The translations under genes and the position numbers were made by a program. DNA of 13,489 nt from an uncultured Pseudomonadota bacterium (lineage in GTDB: Bacteria > Pseudomonadota > Gammaproteobacteria > Burkholderiales > Thiobacillaceae), in the NCBI GenBank assembly GCA_903918705.1, contig CAIXFP010000447.1, forward strand, positions 1-13,489, read 5' to 3'. The notes beneath the pieces are model-generated. The model was not told the origin of the DNA. It saw only the letters and a list, made by a program, of their open reading frames with translations, and made no database searches. Position 1 is the first letter of the stretch; the number at the start of each line of letters is the position of its first letter. This document shows positions 1-6,340 of the stretch, piece by piece.

Positions 1-1
1 G

Positions 2-490
2 GACCACGGGGCGGAAGCCCTGCTGGCCGGCCTGCCGCAGGTGATCCGCCACCCCGGAACCCATGCCCAGGAACATTCCCTGGAAGTGCAACTGCCCTTC
101 CTGCAAAGCTGCCTCGACGAATTCACTTTGGTGCCCCTGGCCGTGGGCGGCGCTTCCCCGGCGGCGGTGGCGGAAGTGCTCGACCGCCTCTGGGGCGGCG
201 GCGAAACCCTGATCGTGGTGAGTTCCGACCTCTCCCACTTCCTGCCGTACCAGGAAGCCCAGGAAGTGGACCGCGCCACGGTCCAGGCCATCCTCGGCGG
301 CAACAGCCACCTGGTGGGCGAACAGGCCTGCGGCTGCCATTGCATCAACGGCTTCGCCCTGGCCGCGCAAAAACGCGGCCTGGTGCCGCATCTCCTCGAC
401 CTGCGCAACTCGGGCGATACCGCCGGCGACCGCAACCGGGTGGTCGGTTATGCCTCTTTCGCGTTTACGGAGAACCCACATGCTCACTGA
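2..490 (+). CDS. amrB: AmmeMemoRadiSam system protein B (MEMO family), 5'-truncated
   Basis: The reading frame is open from the window edge and gives 162 C-terminal residues of a MEMO-family protein. MEMO proteins are usually about 260-280 residues, so roughly 100 N-terminal residues lie outside the window. Visible family blocks are HPGTHAQEHSLEVQLPFLQ near the start (its EHS histidine matches a putative metal ligand of human MEMO1), the VVSSDLSHF block in the middle, and ACGCHCINGFALAA near the C-terminus, which holds the conserved metal-site cysteine in an unusually Cys-rich form. MEMO proteins have a fold like class III extradiol dioxygenases, but their bacterial reaction is not established. 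The last 11 bases overlap the AMMECR1 gene, and the radical SAM gene follows, so this is the first visible gene of the AmmeMemoRadiSam operon. Identification rests on motifs plus the diagnostic three-gene context. Confidence 0.93.
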   Translation, partial: DHGAEALLAGLPQVIRHPGTHAQEHSLEVQLPFLQSCLDEFTLVPLAVGGASPAAVAEVLDRLWGGGETLIVVSSDLSHFLPYQEAQEVDRATVQAILGGNSHLVGEQACGCHCINGFALAAQKRGLVPHLLDLRNSGDTAGDRNRVVGYASFAFTENPHAH

Positions 491-1025
491 AGCCCAAGGG
501 CGCCTGCTCACCGCCCTGGCGCGCAACGCCATCACACGGGAATTCGACGACAGCGCGCCCACCCTGCCCCATCCCGACTGGCTGGGCGCGCCCGGCGCCG
601 TTTTCGTCACCCTTACCCAGGATGGCAGCCTGCGCGGCTGCATCGGTTCGCTGGAAGCGCACCGTCCACTGGGTGATGACCTGGAACACAACGCTCGCGC
701 CGCCGCTTTCCGGGATCCGCGCTTCCCGCCCCTGTCCCAGGCGGAACTGGAGAGGGTCCGGGTGGAAGTCTCCCTGCTGACCCCGGCCATGCCCATGAGA
801 TTCAGCGATGAAGCCGACGCACTGGCGCAACTGCGCCCCGGAGTCGATGGCGTGATCCTGGAATACGGCTGGCACCGCGCCACCTTCCTGCCCCAGGTGT
901 GGGAACAACTGCCGGAGCCGCGCCTGTTCCTGGCGCATCTCAAACAGAAGGCCGGCATGGCCGGGGATTTCTGGGCCAATGACCTGCGGTTGTCCCGCTA
1001 CGGCGTCGAGAAATTCAAGGAATGA
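480..1025 (+). CDS. amrA: AmmeMemoRadiSam system protein A (AMMECR1 domain)
   Basis: This 181-residue protein is a stand-alone AMMECR1 domain. The family signature LRGCIG lies at residues 51-56, within GAVFVTLTQDGSLRGCIGS, and is followed by the typical block of alternating Ala/Arg and DPRFPPL (about residues 72-85) and by VRVEVSLLTP. I chose the ATG at 480 over an in-frame ATG at 450. It has GGAGA (469-473) six bases upstream and gives the normal family N-terminus (MLTEAQGRLL), while the longer form adds a basic stretch lying wholly inside the MEMO gene. The gene overlaps its upstream neighbour by 11 bp and the radical SAM gene by 4 bp (ATGA), indicating translational coupling. The Cys in LRGCIG is invariant in the family. 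The biochemical role is unknown; association with the MEMO and radical SAM partners is inferred from conserved co-occurrence. Confidence 0.95.
   Translation: MLTEAQGRLLTALARNAITREFDDSAPTLPHPDWLGAPGAVFVTLTQDGSLRGCIGSLEAHRPLGDDLEHNARAAAFRDPRFPPLSQAELERVRVEVSLLTPAMPMRFSDEADALAQLRPGVDGVILEYGWHRATFLPQVWEQLPEPRLFLAHLKQKAGMAGDFWANDLRLSRYGVEKFKE
1017..1021 (+). promoter_or_regulatory. Shine-Dalgarno of the radical SAM gene
   Basis: AAGGA sits directly against the ATG at 1022 but nine bases upstream of a second in-frame ATG at 1031. Spacing therefore favours 1031 as the true start of the radical SAM gene. That would remove three residues (MSP) and the 4-bp overlap with the AMMECR1 gene. Confidence 0.5.
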
Positions 1026-2116
1026 GCCCGATGACCGCTTCGGAAACCAGCCATCCCGCGCGCTGGTGGCACGCCATCGACAACGACCGCATCCAGTGCG
1101 ACCTCTGTCCACGAGACTGCACCCTGCGCGAAGGCCAGCGCGGCGCCTGCTTCGTTCGCAAGGTGGAAGGCGGCCAGATGGTGCTCACCACCTACGGCCG
1201 CAGCTCCGGATTCTGTGTCGACCCCATCGAGAAAAAGCCCCTCAACCATTTCTATCCCGGCACCGCCATCCTTTCCTTCGGCACCGCCGGCTGCAACCTG
1301 ATGTGCAAGTTCTGCCAGAACTGGGACATATCCAAATCCCGCGACATGGACCGCCTGATGGATGCCGCCAGCCCCGGGAAAATCGCTCGGGTGGCGGAAC
1401 GCATGGGTTGCGCCAGCGTGGCCTACACCTACAACGACCCGGTGATCTTCGCCGAGTACGCCCTCGACACCGCCGACGCCTGCCGCCAACACGGCATCCA
1501 CAGCGTGGCGGTCACCGCCGGCTACATCCACCACGACGCGGCGGTGGAGTTCTATTCGAAGATGGACGCCGCCAACGTGGACCTGAAGGGCTTCAGCGAC
1601 GCCTTCTACGTCAAGCAATGCGGCGGCCGCCTGCAACCGGTGCTGGACCTTCTCGTGTACCTGAAGCGGGAAACCCAGGTCTGGTTCGAAATCACCACCC
1701 TGCTCATTCCCGGCCTCAACGACTCCGACGCGGAACTCCAGTCGCTCTCGGAATGGGTGGGCAAGGAACTGGGGTCCGAGGTGCCACTGCACTTCACCGC
1801 CTTCCACCCGGACTGGAAACTCACCGACCTGCCGCCCACTCCGCCCGCCACCCTGAGCCGCGCCCGCCGCATCGCCCGGGAAGTGGGCCTGCACTATGTC
1901 TACACCGGCAACGTTCACGATCCGGACGGCGGCACCACGTATTGCCCCGGATGCCAGGCTCCCCTCGTCGTGCGCGACTGGTATGAGTTCAGCGATTACC
2001 GGCTCACCGCTGGCGGCCGCTGCCCCCACTGCGGCAGCGCCATCGCCGGCCGCTTCCAGGCCTTCCGGCAGCCGTTTGGTGCGCGCCGGGTGCCGGTAAA
2101 CATGCGGCTGGCGTGA
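1022..2116 (+). CDS. amrS: AmmeMemoRadiSam system radical SAM enzyme (PflA-like)
   Basis: The 364-residue product is a radical SAM protein of the pyruvate-formate-lyase-activating-enzyme type. The [4Fe-4S]/SAM motif is C91-x3-C95-x2-C98 in GTAGCNLMCKFCQNWDIS; the aromatic-Cys-Gln-Asn ending is typical of this subgroup. An N-terminal cysteine cluster (C26, C29, C33, C43) precedes it. Two CxxC pairs near the C-terminus (C308/C311 and C334/C337) look like a zinc ribbon. Conserved barrel segments include AYTYNDPVIFAEY and the Asp/Lys of NVDLKGFSDAFY. Family enzymes make a 5'-deoxyadenosyl radical; the substrate here is unknown. I report the first ATG, but the ATG at 1031 has the better-spaced ribosome site. 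The gene closes the operon; the next gene faces it, with a 59-bp convergent gap containing no convincing terminator. Confidence 0.95.
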   Translation: MSPMTASETSHPARWWHAIDNDRIQCDLCPRDCTLREGQRGACFVRKVEGGQMVLTTYGRSSGFCVDPIEKKPLNHFYPGTAILSFGTAGCNLMCKFCQNWDISKSRDMDRLMDAASPGKIARVAERMGCASVAYTYNDPVIFAEYALDTADACRQHGIHSVAVTAGYIHHDAAVEFYSKMDAANVDLKGFSDAFYVKQCGGRLQPVLDLLVYLKRETQVWFEITTLLIPGLNDSDAELQSLSEWVGKELGSEVPLHFTAFHPDWKLTDLPPTPPATLSRARRIAREVGLHYVYTGNVHDPDGGTTYCPGCQAPLVVRDWYEFSDYRLTAGGRCPHCGSAIAGRFQAFRQPFGARRVPVNMRLA

Positions 2117-2175
2117 AGCGACAGGCTGGGTTGAGACGCGTAGTTGGGGCTAGCCGCAAACCGTGACCGAGGGAC

Positions 2176-2826
2176 TCACACCAACCCCAGATCCCGCGCC
2201 AGCAGTGCCGCCTCGGCACGGGAAGATACGTTGAGTTTGCGGTAGATGTCCTTCACGTAACCCACCACGGTATGCGCCGAGATACCCATCAGGCGGGCGC
2301 AATCGGCCTGGGTCAGACCCTTGGCGATGTAGCGCAATACCTCGGTCTCGCGCTCGGTCAGGGTGGGCTGTTGCTCCATCACCTTCGCACCCACCGGCTG
2401 GAAAAAACCCAACATGCGCCGGGCGATGGCGGGTGACAGGGGCGGGTTGCCGGTGGCGATGCCGCGCAGTGCCTGGACAATGACGGCGACGGGCTGATCC
2501 TTCAGCAGATACCCCCCGGCGCCGGCCCGCAAGGCGGGAAAGATGTGGCCGTCGTCGTCATAGATACTGGCCACTACGCACAGGGTGGCGGGAAGGTCGC
2601 GCTTGATCTCCTCGATCAGGCTGATACCGGAACCGTCCGGCAGCCCCAGATCGATCAGTGCGATACCGGGCCGCAATCCGCCCGTGATCAAGCTCCGCCC
2701 TTCCACGAGGCTGGCGGCGCTGGCGATGGCTATGCCGGGAAAGGCCTCGTTCAAGGCACGGGCAAGCCAGCGTTGGGATTCGGGCAGATCTTCGAGGATG
2801 AAGCCGGAGCGAAAGTGGGCGAACAT
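2176..2826 (-). CDS. Response regulator, NarL/FixJ type (REC + LuxR-type HTH)
   Basis: The 216-residue protein has a receiver domain (about residues 8-125). It has acidic residues E12/D13 (FILEDLPES), the phospho-acceptor D59 in ALIDLGLPDGSG, a Ser (S87) at the usual Thr/Ser switch position and K109 in YLLKD. A C-terminal LuxR-type helix-turn-helix follows (about 155-210) with TERETEVLRYIAKGLT and ISAHTVVGYVKDIYRKL. It should act as a phosphorylation-controlled DNA-binding regulator. No strong Shine-Dalgarno precedes the ATG; an in-frame stop about 60 bp upstream and the absence of other Met codons near the N-terminus fix the start. No kinase gene is adjacent. The nearest partner is the HisKA_3-type kinase at 6341-8230, a class that normally pairs with NarL-type regulators, so I infer that they form one system. 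Its targets may be the promoters at 4983-5033 and 10076-10126. Confidence 0.93.
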   Translation of the reverse strand: MFAHFRSGFILEDLPESQRWLARALNEAFPGIAIASAASLVEGRSLITGGLRPGIALIDLGLPDGSGISLIEEIKRDLPATLCVVASIYDDDGHIFPALRAGAGGYLLKDQPVAVIVQALRGIATGNPPLSPAIARRMLGFFQPVGAKVMEQQPTLTERETEVLRYIAKGLTQADCARLMGISAHTVVGYVKDIYRKLNVSSRAEAALLARDLGLV

Positions 2827-2881
2827 AGATGTCAGTTGATGTTTGTTTTGCTGTCGACCTGAGTGAAATCACCCGGTACCT

Positions 2882-2900
2882 CACCCCGGGCATCGGGGTG
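2882..2900. promoter_or_regulatory. Inverted repeat upstream of the response-regulator gene
   Basis: CACCCC and GGGGTG form perfect 6-bp arms around a 7-bp spacer, 56-74 bp upstream of the response-regulator start. The C-run/G-run dyad recalls the larger motif upstream of the two lipoprotein genes, but the centre differs and no TAGCAT hexamer lies at the matching distance. It could be an autoregulatory operator or simply GC-rich structure. Confidence 0.3.
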
Positions 2901-2997
2901 CGCGGGACCATCAACCCCCGACGAAAACACTCGCCGCCGGCTTGAGCGAGTGCGTTGTTGGCGAGACTGGATGGCGGCTGCTTCGGTACGCCGGCAA

Positions 2998-3023
2998 CCC
3001 TGGATGAGACATCCCATCCAGGG
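2998..3023 (-). terminator. Hairpin after lipoprotein gene 1 (terminator candidate)
   Basis: CCCTGGATG (2998-3006) and CATCCAGGG (3015-3023) are perfect 9-bp inverted arms around an 8-nt loop. The hairpin begins 11 bp beyond the stop codon of the minus-strand lipoprotein gene. No T-tract follows on the minus strand, so it may stabilise the 3' end or be a weak terminator, partly insulating the downstream response-regulator gene. Confidence 0.5.
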
Positions 3024-3034
3024 CATGTCCGTTG

Positions 3035-4924
3035 TTAAGGCTGGAAGCAGTTAAACGTCTGGTAGGCGCCACCGATGGCCGTCGCACCTCCCTGGATTTG
3101 CTTGACAGCGCCAGCCGCATTCCACGTCACGGTGGCTATGGTATTCGAGGTCGTGCTGGTCTTGTCCTGAGGCGACAAGATTGAGATCGTTTCCGTCGTC
3201 CCGTTCGACAAGGTGGTCATGCTGTCGCTGCCCTTATCGCCATTCAAGGCCGCAAAAGCCGTGAGCGGCCCTTTGGCCACTGTCAGCACACCGGCGCTGT
3301 AACTGGCCGTGCAGGTCATTCCATCGGTGAAATCGACCAGGGTGACGCCAGAAAAATCGGCCACGGCATTAGCCCCACAGGCGAGATACATGGTCATGGT
3401 CAGACCAGCGCCCGCGGAACCAAGCGATATGCTGCTGGCGCACTTTGTCGGATCAAGCGCTGGTGTTCCGTTGGCGGCGGTACCCGTAGTGGTGTTGCCA
3501 CCCGAGCCCGTTCCGCTCCCGCCTCCCGCTCCTCCATTGCTTCCATCGCCGGCGGACGCCGTGACCGTGAAGTTGCCGACGCTGACAACGCCAGTTCCAT
3601 CGAAATTGGACAGGGTGATGGCGACGCTGCCGGCCGCCAGTCCGGCCGGCACGGTGACGCTGATCGAAGTGGCTGTCGCCGTGGAAACCGTGGCGGTGGT
3701 GGTGCCAAACTTGACCAAAGGCGCCGGCGTGAACTTACCGAGGTTGCTGCCGCTGAGGGTGACGGTGCTGCCGACCGCCCCCGTGCCGGGCGTATAGGAG
3801 GTCACTGCGGGGGTATTGTTCCCGCCGCCGCCACCCGAAGAGCCGCCCCCCGCGTCCGTGACGACAAACGTGCCTACCGTAATTGGAGCTTGGCCGCCAC
3901 CCGCGCTGACATAGGTCACCGTGTAGCTACCCGCCGCCAGGCCCGAAGGCACCAGGGCGCTCACGCTGGCGGTCGATCCCGTGAAGCTGGCCTGATAGCC
4001 GGTCCCCGCTTCCGTGCCGAACTTGATTTGATTGGGTTGATACGCGGCATACGTTGCCATGCCGATGCCGCTGACCGTGACCCGCGTTCCGGCGACACCC
4101 GTGGCCGGGCTGAGGCTGACGCCGCTGTTGCCGCCCCCGGAATTGCCGCCGCTCGAGGCCACGGAGCAGGTGAGCACTGCGGCGGTGATGGCGCAGTCGC
4201 TGTTCATGCCGCTATTGAGTTGCGCGAGGAGGTCCGCCGACAGGGTGTTGGCGCCCCCAAGTTGGCCGACCAGATTGCTCAGGAAGCCGCCGAGATCGCC
4301 GTGGAACGGCCCGCTGCCGCCGCCCCACTGCAATTGCGACAAGGCCCGCAATGCTTCGCGGTAGGCCAGGCCGTCGGCGCTGTCGGCTGCCGGCGGGGTG
4401 CGGCGCAGGTCCAGATTCGGTCCAAGCGGCAGCAGGGCGGCGAGTTGGGCGATGGCGGCCCGCACCGCGGCGTCGTCGAGATGGGCCCCGGCCAGGCGCA
4501 AGGCGGCTTCGGTCAGGGGCGTCACCGCCAGATTCACCGTGCCGCCATTTCCGCCGACATGAATCAGGTTGCGCAGGGTGCCGGTGAGGGGGGTGCCGGT
4601 GACGTTGTCGTTGGGGTTGGCCTCGTCGTCATAGGTGGCGTTGCTCACCTCCACCAGGACGTCGCCGGTGTAAGTGCCCACATCCACGCTGAAACTGCTG
4701 GTGGCGGCGACGATGCTGGTGCAGGTCCCCAGCAAGGCGCCCTTGGCGCCGTTGCTGACTTGGTATGCACATACGTTGCCGCTCAGGAAGGGGCCGGCCA
4801 GGGCCATGCCGTGGAGGGTGGTGGAAGTCGGAGAGGACGACGAACCGCCGCCGCAACCGCCCAACCCCAACAGCAACACAGCGCCTCCCAGCAGGACCGC
4901 GAATTTGTTGTATGCAAACTTCAT
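3035..4924 (-). CDS. Secreted lipoprotein with two IPT/TIG-like domains
   Basis: This 629-residue precursor starts MKFAYNKFAVLLGG, with a lipoprotein signal and lipobox LGGC (acyl-Cys C24). Gly at +2 suggests outer-membrane sorting. I chose the ATG at 4924 over one at 5050 because AGGGG lies seven bases upstream and the signal peptide begins there. After a Gly/Ser stretch, residues 35-253 form a domain shared with the lipoprotein at 8438-10015, with the block SNATYDDEANPNDNVTGT (about 94-111) and cysteines C52, C68, C244 and C253. Residues about 268-356 and 372-456 each resemble an IPT/TIG immunoglobulin-like domain (PATGVAGTRVTVSG; PGTGAVGSTVTLSG), linked by Gly-rich spacers. The C-terminal 140 residues (about 488-629, four Cys) are unrecognised. 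The design fits a surface binding or adhesion protein; no function is known to me. Its promoter motif is shared with the second lipoprotein. Confidence 0.88.
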   Translation of the reverse strand: MKFAYNKFAVLLGGAVLLLGLGGCGGGSSSSPTSTTLHGMALAGPFLSGNVCAYQVSNGAKGALLGTCTSIVAATSSFSVDVGTYTGDVLVEVSNATYDDEANPNDNVTGTPLTGTLRNLIHVGGNGGTVNLAVTPLTEAALRLAGAHLDDAAVRAAIAQLAALLPLGPNLDLRRTPPAADSADGLAYREALRALSQLQWGGGSGPFHGDLGGFLSNLVGQLGGANTLSADLLAQLNSGMNSDCAITAAVLTCSVASSGGNSGGGNSGVSLSPATGVAGTRVTVSGIGMATYAAYQPNQIKFGTEAGTGYQASFTGSTASVSALVPSGLAAGSYTVTYVSAGGGQAPITVGTFVVTDAGGGSSGGGGGNNTPAVTSYTPGTGAVGSTVTLSGSNLGKFTPAPLVKFGTTTATVSTATATSISVTVPAGLAAGSVAITLSNFDGTGVVSVGNFTVTASAGDGSNGGAGGGSGTGSGGNTTTGTAANGTPALDPTKCASSISLGSAGAGLTMTMYLACGANAVADFSGVTLVDFTDGMTCTASYSAGVLTVAKGPLTAFAALNGDKGSDSMTTLSNGTTETISILSPQDKTSTTSNTIATVTWNAAGAVKQIQGGATAIGGAYQTFNCFQP

Positions 4925-4982
4925 GAAGTAACCCCTAGCAACGTTGACCATAGACGCGGGCGCCTCCCGCAGCATGGAAGTG

Positions 4983-5033
4983 ATGCTAATGGCGCTGGGC
5001 GACGCCGTGACCCCCGTGAACGGGGGGGGCGGG
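4983..5033 (-). promoter_or_regulatory. Promoter with conserved dyad motif, lipoprotein gene 1
   Basis: On the plus strand, 5007-5033 reads GTGACCCCCGTGAACG followed by a G-rich tail with one C. It matches 10100-10126 at 24 of 27 positions. It contains an inverted repeat, CCCCCGT-GA-ACGGGGG. On the minus strand the motif's GGGGGTCAC edge lies 18 bp upstream of TAGCAT (4988-4983), a plausible -10 hexamer 59 nt from the lipoprotein start codon. The -35 region has little sigma-70 likeness, which suggests an activator bound beside or over it. The motif also lies about 90 bp upstream of the divergent outer-membrane protein gene and might affect that as well. Confidence 0.65.
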
Positions 5034-5072
5034 AGTCTGTTATTTCTCACTGCCGGAGGGGAACGCTCTGGT

Positions 5073-5078
5073 TATCAT
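5073..5078 (+). promoter_or_regulatory. Possible -10 element for the beta-barrel gene
   Basis: TATCAT lies about 45 bp upstream of the start codon at 5123 and would give a leader of roughly 35-40 nt. No clear -35 hexamer is present 16-18 bp upstream, so this is a weak call. Confidence 0.2.
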
Positions 5079-5099
5079 CGCCGGCCAACCAAAACCATT

Positions 5100-5115
5100 C
5101 CCGAGTCATCGGGAG
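5100..5115 (+). promoter_or_regulatory. Ribosome site overlapped by a small hairpin
   Basis: CCCGA (5100-5104) and TCGGG (5109-5113) are perfect 5-bp arms around GTCA. The right arm overlaps the Shine-Dalgarno GGGAG (5111-5115) of the beta-barrel gene at 5123, so folding of the leader could partly mask ribosome entry. The short stem means any effect may be modest. Confidence 0.35.
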
Positions 5116-5122
5116 ATAAACG

Positions 5123-6244
5123 ATGAATTTTTCATTTACGCGCCTGTCGCCCGCGCTTTTTTTACTGGCCAGCCCCCTCCAAGCCCAGGAACTCACCCTG
5201 GACGACACCCTCGCCAGCGACCTCCTGCCGGCCGGTCGCCAGGCTTTCCGGGCGGAAGTCCGCTACGGCGTGGCGACGGAGCGGTTCAACGACAGCGGCC
5301 ACCGGGAAAAACTGTTTTCCGGTTTCAACGGCCTGCCCATCAATGCCGTGTTGCCCGCCCCGCCCGGAGTCAACCTGGGCACTACCCAACTCACCTCCAA
5401 GGCCTCCGGGGAACGCCTGCGTTTCACCTATGGCTACGGCATCGACGACGACCTGACCGCCGGTGCCGTGTTCGGCTGGTCGCACCTGCGCAATCAGGTG
5501 GATTACCAGGTGGTCGGCGCCAACATCCCCAACGCCACGGCCATGGTCCAGGCGGCGCTGGTCAACCTCTACGGCTATAAACCGGTGGCGTCCACCAGCA
5601 CCGACAGCCCGATCGACGCCAACCTCGGCGCGCGCTGGCGCTTCGCCAAGGGCGAGAATTGGAGCACGGTATTGACCCCGGTGCTGCGCATCGGCCTGGC
5701 CAAGCCGGACGACCCTGACAATCTGGTGGACCTGCAACTGGAAGACGGCAGCAACGATCTGCAACTGGCGCTGGAACACTCCCACCGCTGGCCGAACGGG
5801 TGGGAGCTGTGGTCGGGGGTGCAGTACACCCATTCCCTGCCCGACCATGTCCAGGCCCGGGCCTTTGCCTCCGGCTCCGTGCCCCTGGTGCCTCGGGCCA
5901 ATAGCGAGTACCTGAAGCGCCAGATCGGCGACGCCTACACGGTGGACCTCCAGGGCGGACTGCATCGCGGCAACTGGTTATGGTTCAGCCGGCTCCAGTA
6001 TTCCGCCAACGGCGCCACCGCCTATACCTCGGCGCGGGGCCAGGACGTCAGCGGCCTCGAAGCCGGCACCGCCGGATACACGCTGAAAGGCTGGCTCGGG
6101 GTGACGTGGAGCGGCGTCCGCGGCTATCTCGCCAGCGGCCATGGGCTGCCGGCCCTGGTCAGCGTTCAGTACGAAACCCTGCTGGACGGCCGCAACGCGG
6201 TTAAAACCGACAACCTGCACCTGAGCGTGACCCTGCCGTTCTGA
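5123..6244 (+). CDS. Outer-membrane beta-barrel protein (putative transporter)
   Basis: The 373-residue precursor has a signal peptide, MNFSFTRLSPALFLLASPLQA, with likely cleavage after A21 before QELTLDD. The mature part is a run of alternating polar/hydrophobic strands rich in Tyr, Trp and Gly (GERLRFTYGYGIDDDLTAG; WELWSGVQYTHSL; WLWFSRLQYSANG). It ends in LHLSVTLPF with a C-terminal Phe, the usual signal for BAM-mediated insertion. Start choice is supported by GGGAG seven bases upstream. The general style resembles proteins annotated as outer-membrane transporters of the MetA/phenol-degradation type, but I cannot assign a substrate. It is transcribed divergently from lipoprotein gene 1, whose regulatory motif sits in the shared 198-bp gap. 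A pore serving the same process is possible but unproven. A REP-like hairpin begins two bases after the stop codon. Confidence 0.8.
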   Translation: MNFSFTRLSPALFLLASPLQAQELTLDDTLASDLLPAGRQAFRAEVRYGVATERFNDSGHREKLFSGFNGLPINAVLPAPPGVNLGTTQLTSKASGERLRFTYGYGIDDDLTAGAVFGWSHLRNQVDYQVVGANIPNATAMVQAALVNLYGYKPVASTSTDSPIDANLGARWRFAKGENWSTVLTPVLRIGLAKPDDPDNLVDLQLEDGSNDLQLALEHSHRWPNGWELWSGVQYTHSLPDHVQARAFASGSVPLVPRANSEYLKRQIGDAYTVDLQGGLHRGNWLWFSRLQYSANGATAYTSARGQDVSGLEAGTAGYTLKGWLGVTWSGVRGYLASGHGLPALVSVQYETLLDGRNAVKTDNLHLSVTLPF

Positions 6245-6246
6245 CC

Positions 6247-6316
6247 GTAGCGCCGGCGCCGCGCCGGCCGCGTTCATCGGATCAGGCCCACGAAGCCGGC
6301 GAGGTGCCGGCACTAC
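6247..6316. repeat. REPIN-like pair of inverted GTAG hairpins
   Basis: On the plus strand GTAG (6247-6250) precedes a perfect hairpin, GCCGGCG-CCG-CGCCGGC (6252-6268). On the minus strand GTAG (6316-6313) precedes GCCGGC-ACCTC-GCCGGC (6311-6295). The two units point toward each other with a 26-bp gap, giving a 70-bp element in the convergent gap between the barrel gene and the kinase gene. A 5' GTAG followed by a GC-rich hairpin is the hallmark of REP sequences mobilised by RAYT transposases. Such structures can also end transcription on both strands. No RAYT gene is in the window. Confidence 0.55.
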
Positions 6317-6340
6317 CGGACGTCGCCCGAACGACCCGGC

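Noticed and set aside
998..2029. Minus-strand open frame (343 codons) opposite the radical SAM gene.
   Set aside because: Its composition is Val/Gly/His-rich with no motif; the plus strand carries the full radical SAM signature.
2140..2159. GTAG followed by the near-palindrome TTGGGGCTAGCCGCAA in the convergent gap, considered as a fourth REP unit or a terminator.
   Set aside because: It has mismatched arms, no loop and no T-tract, and does not match the hairpin shape of the other GTAG units.
3890..5119. Long plus-strand open frame (409 codons) opposite lipoprotein gene 1.
   Set aside because: It is an antisense shadow, without signal peptide or domain, and it runs across the promoter motif and into the barrel gene's ribosome site.
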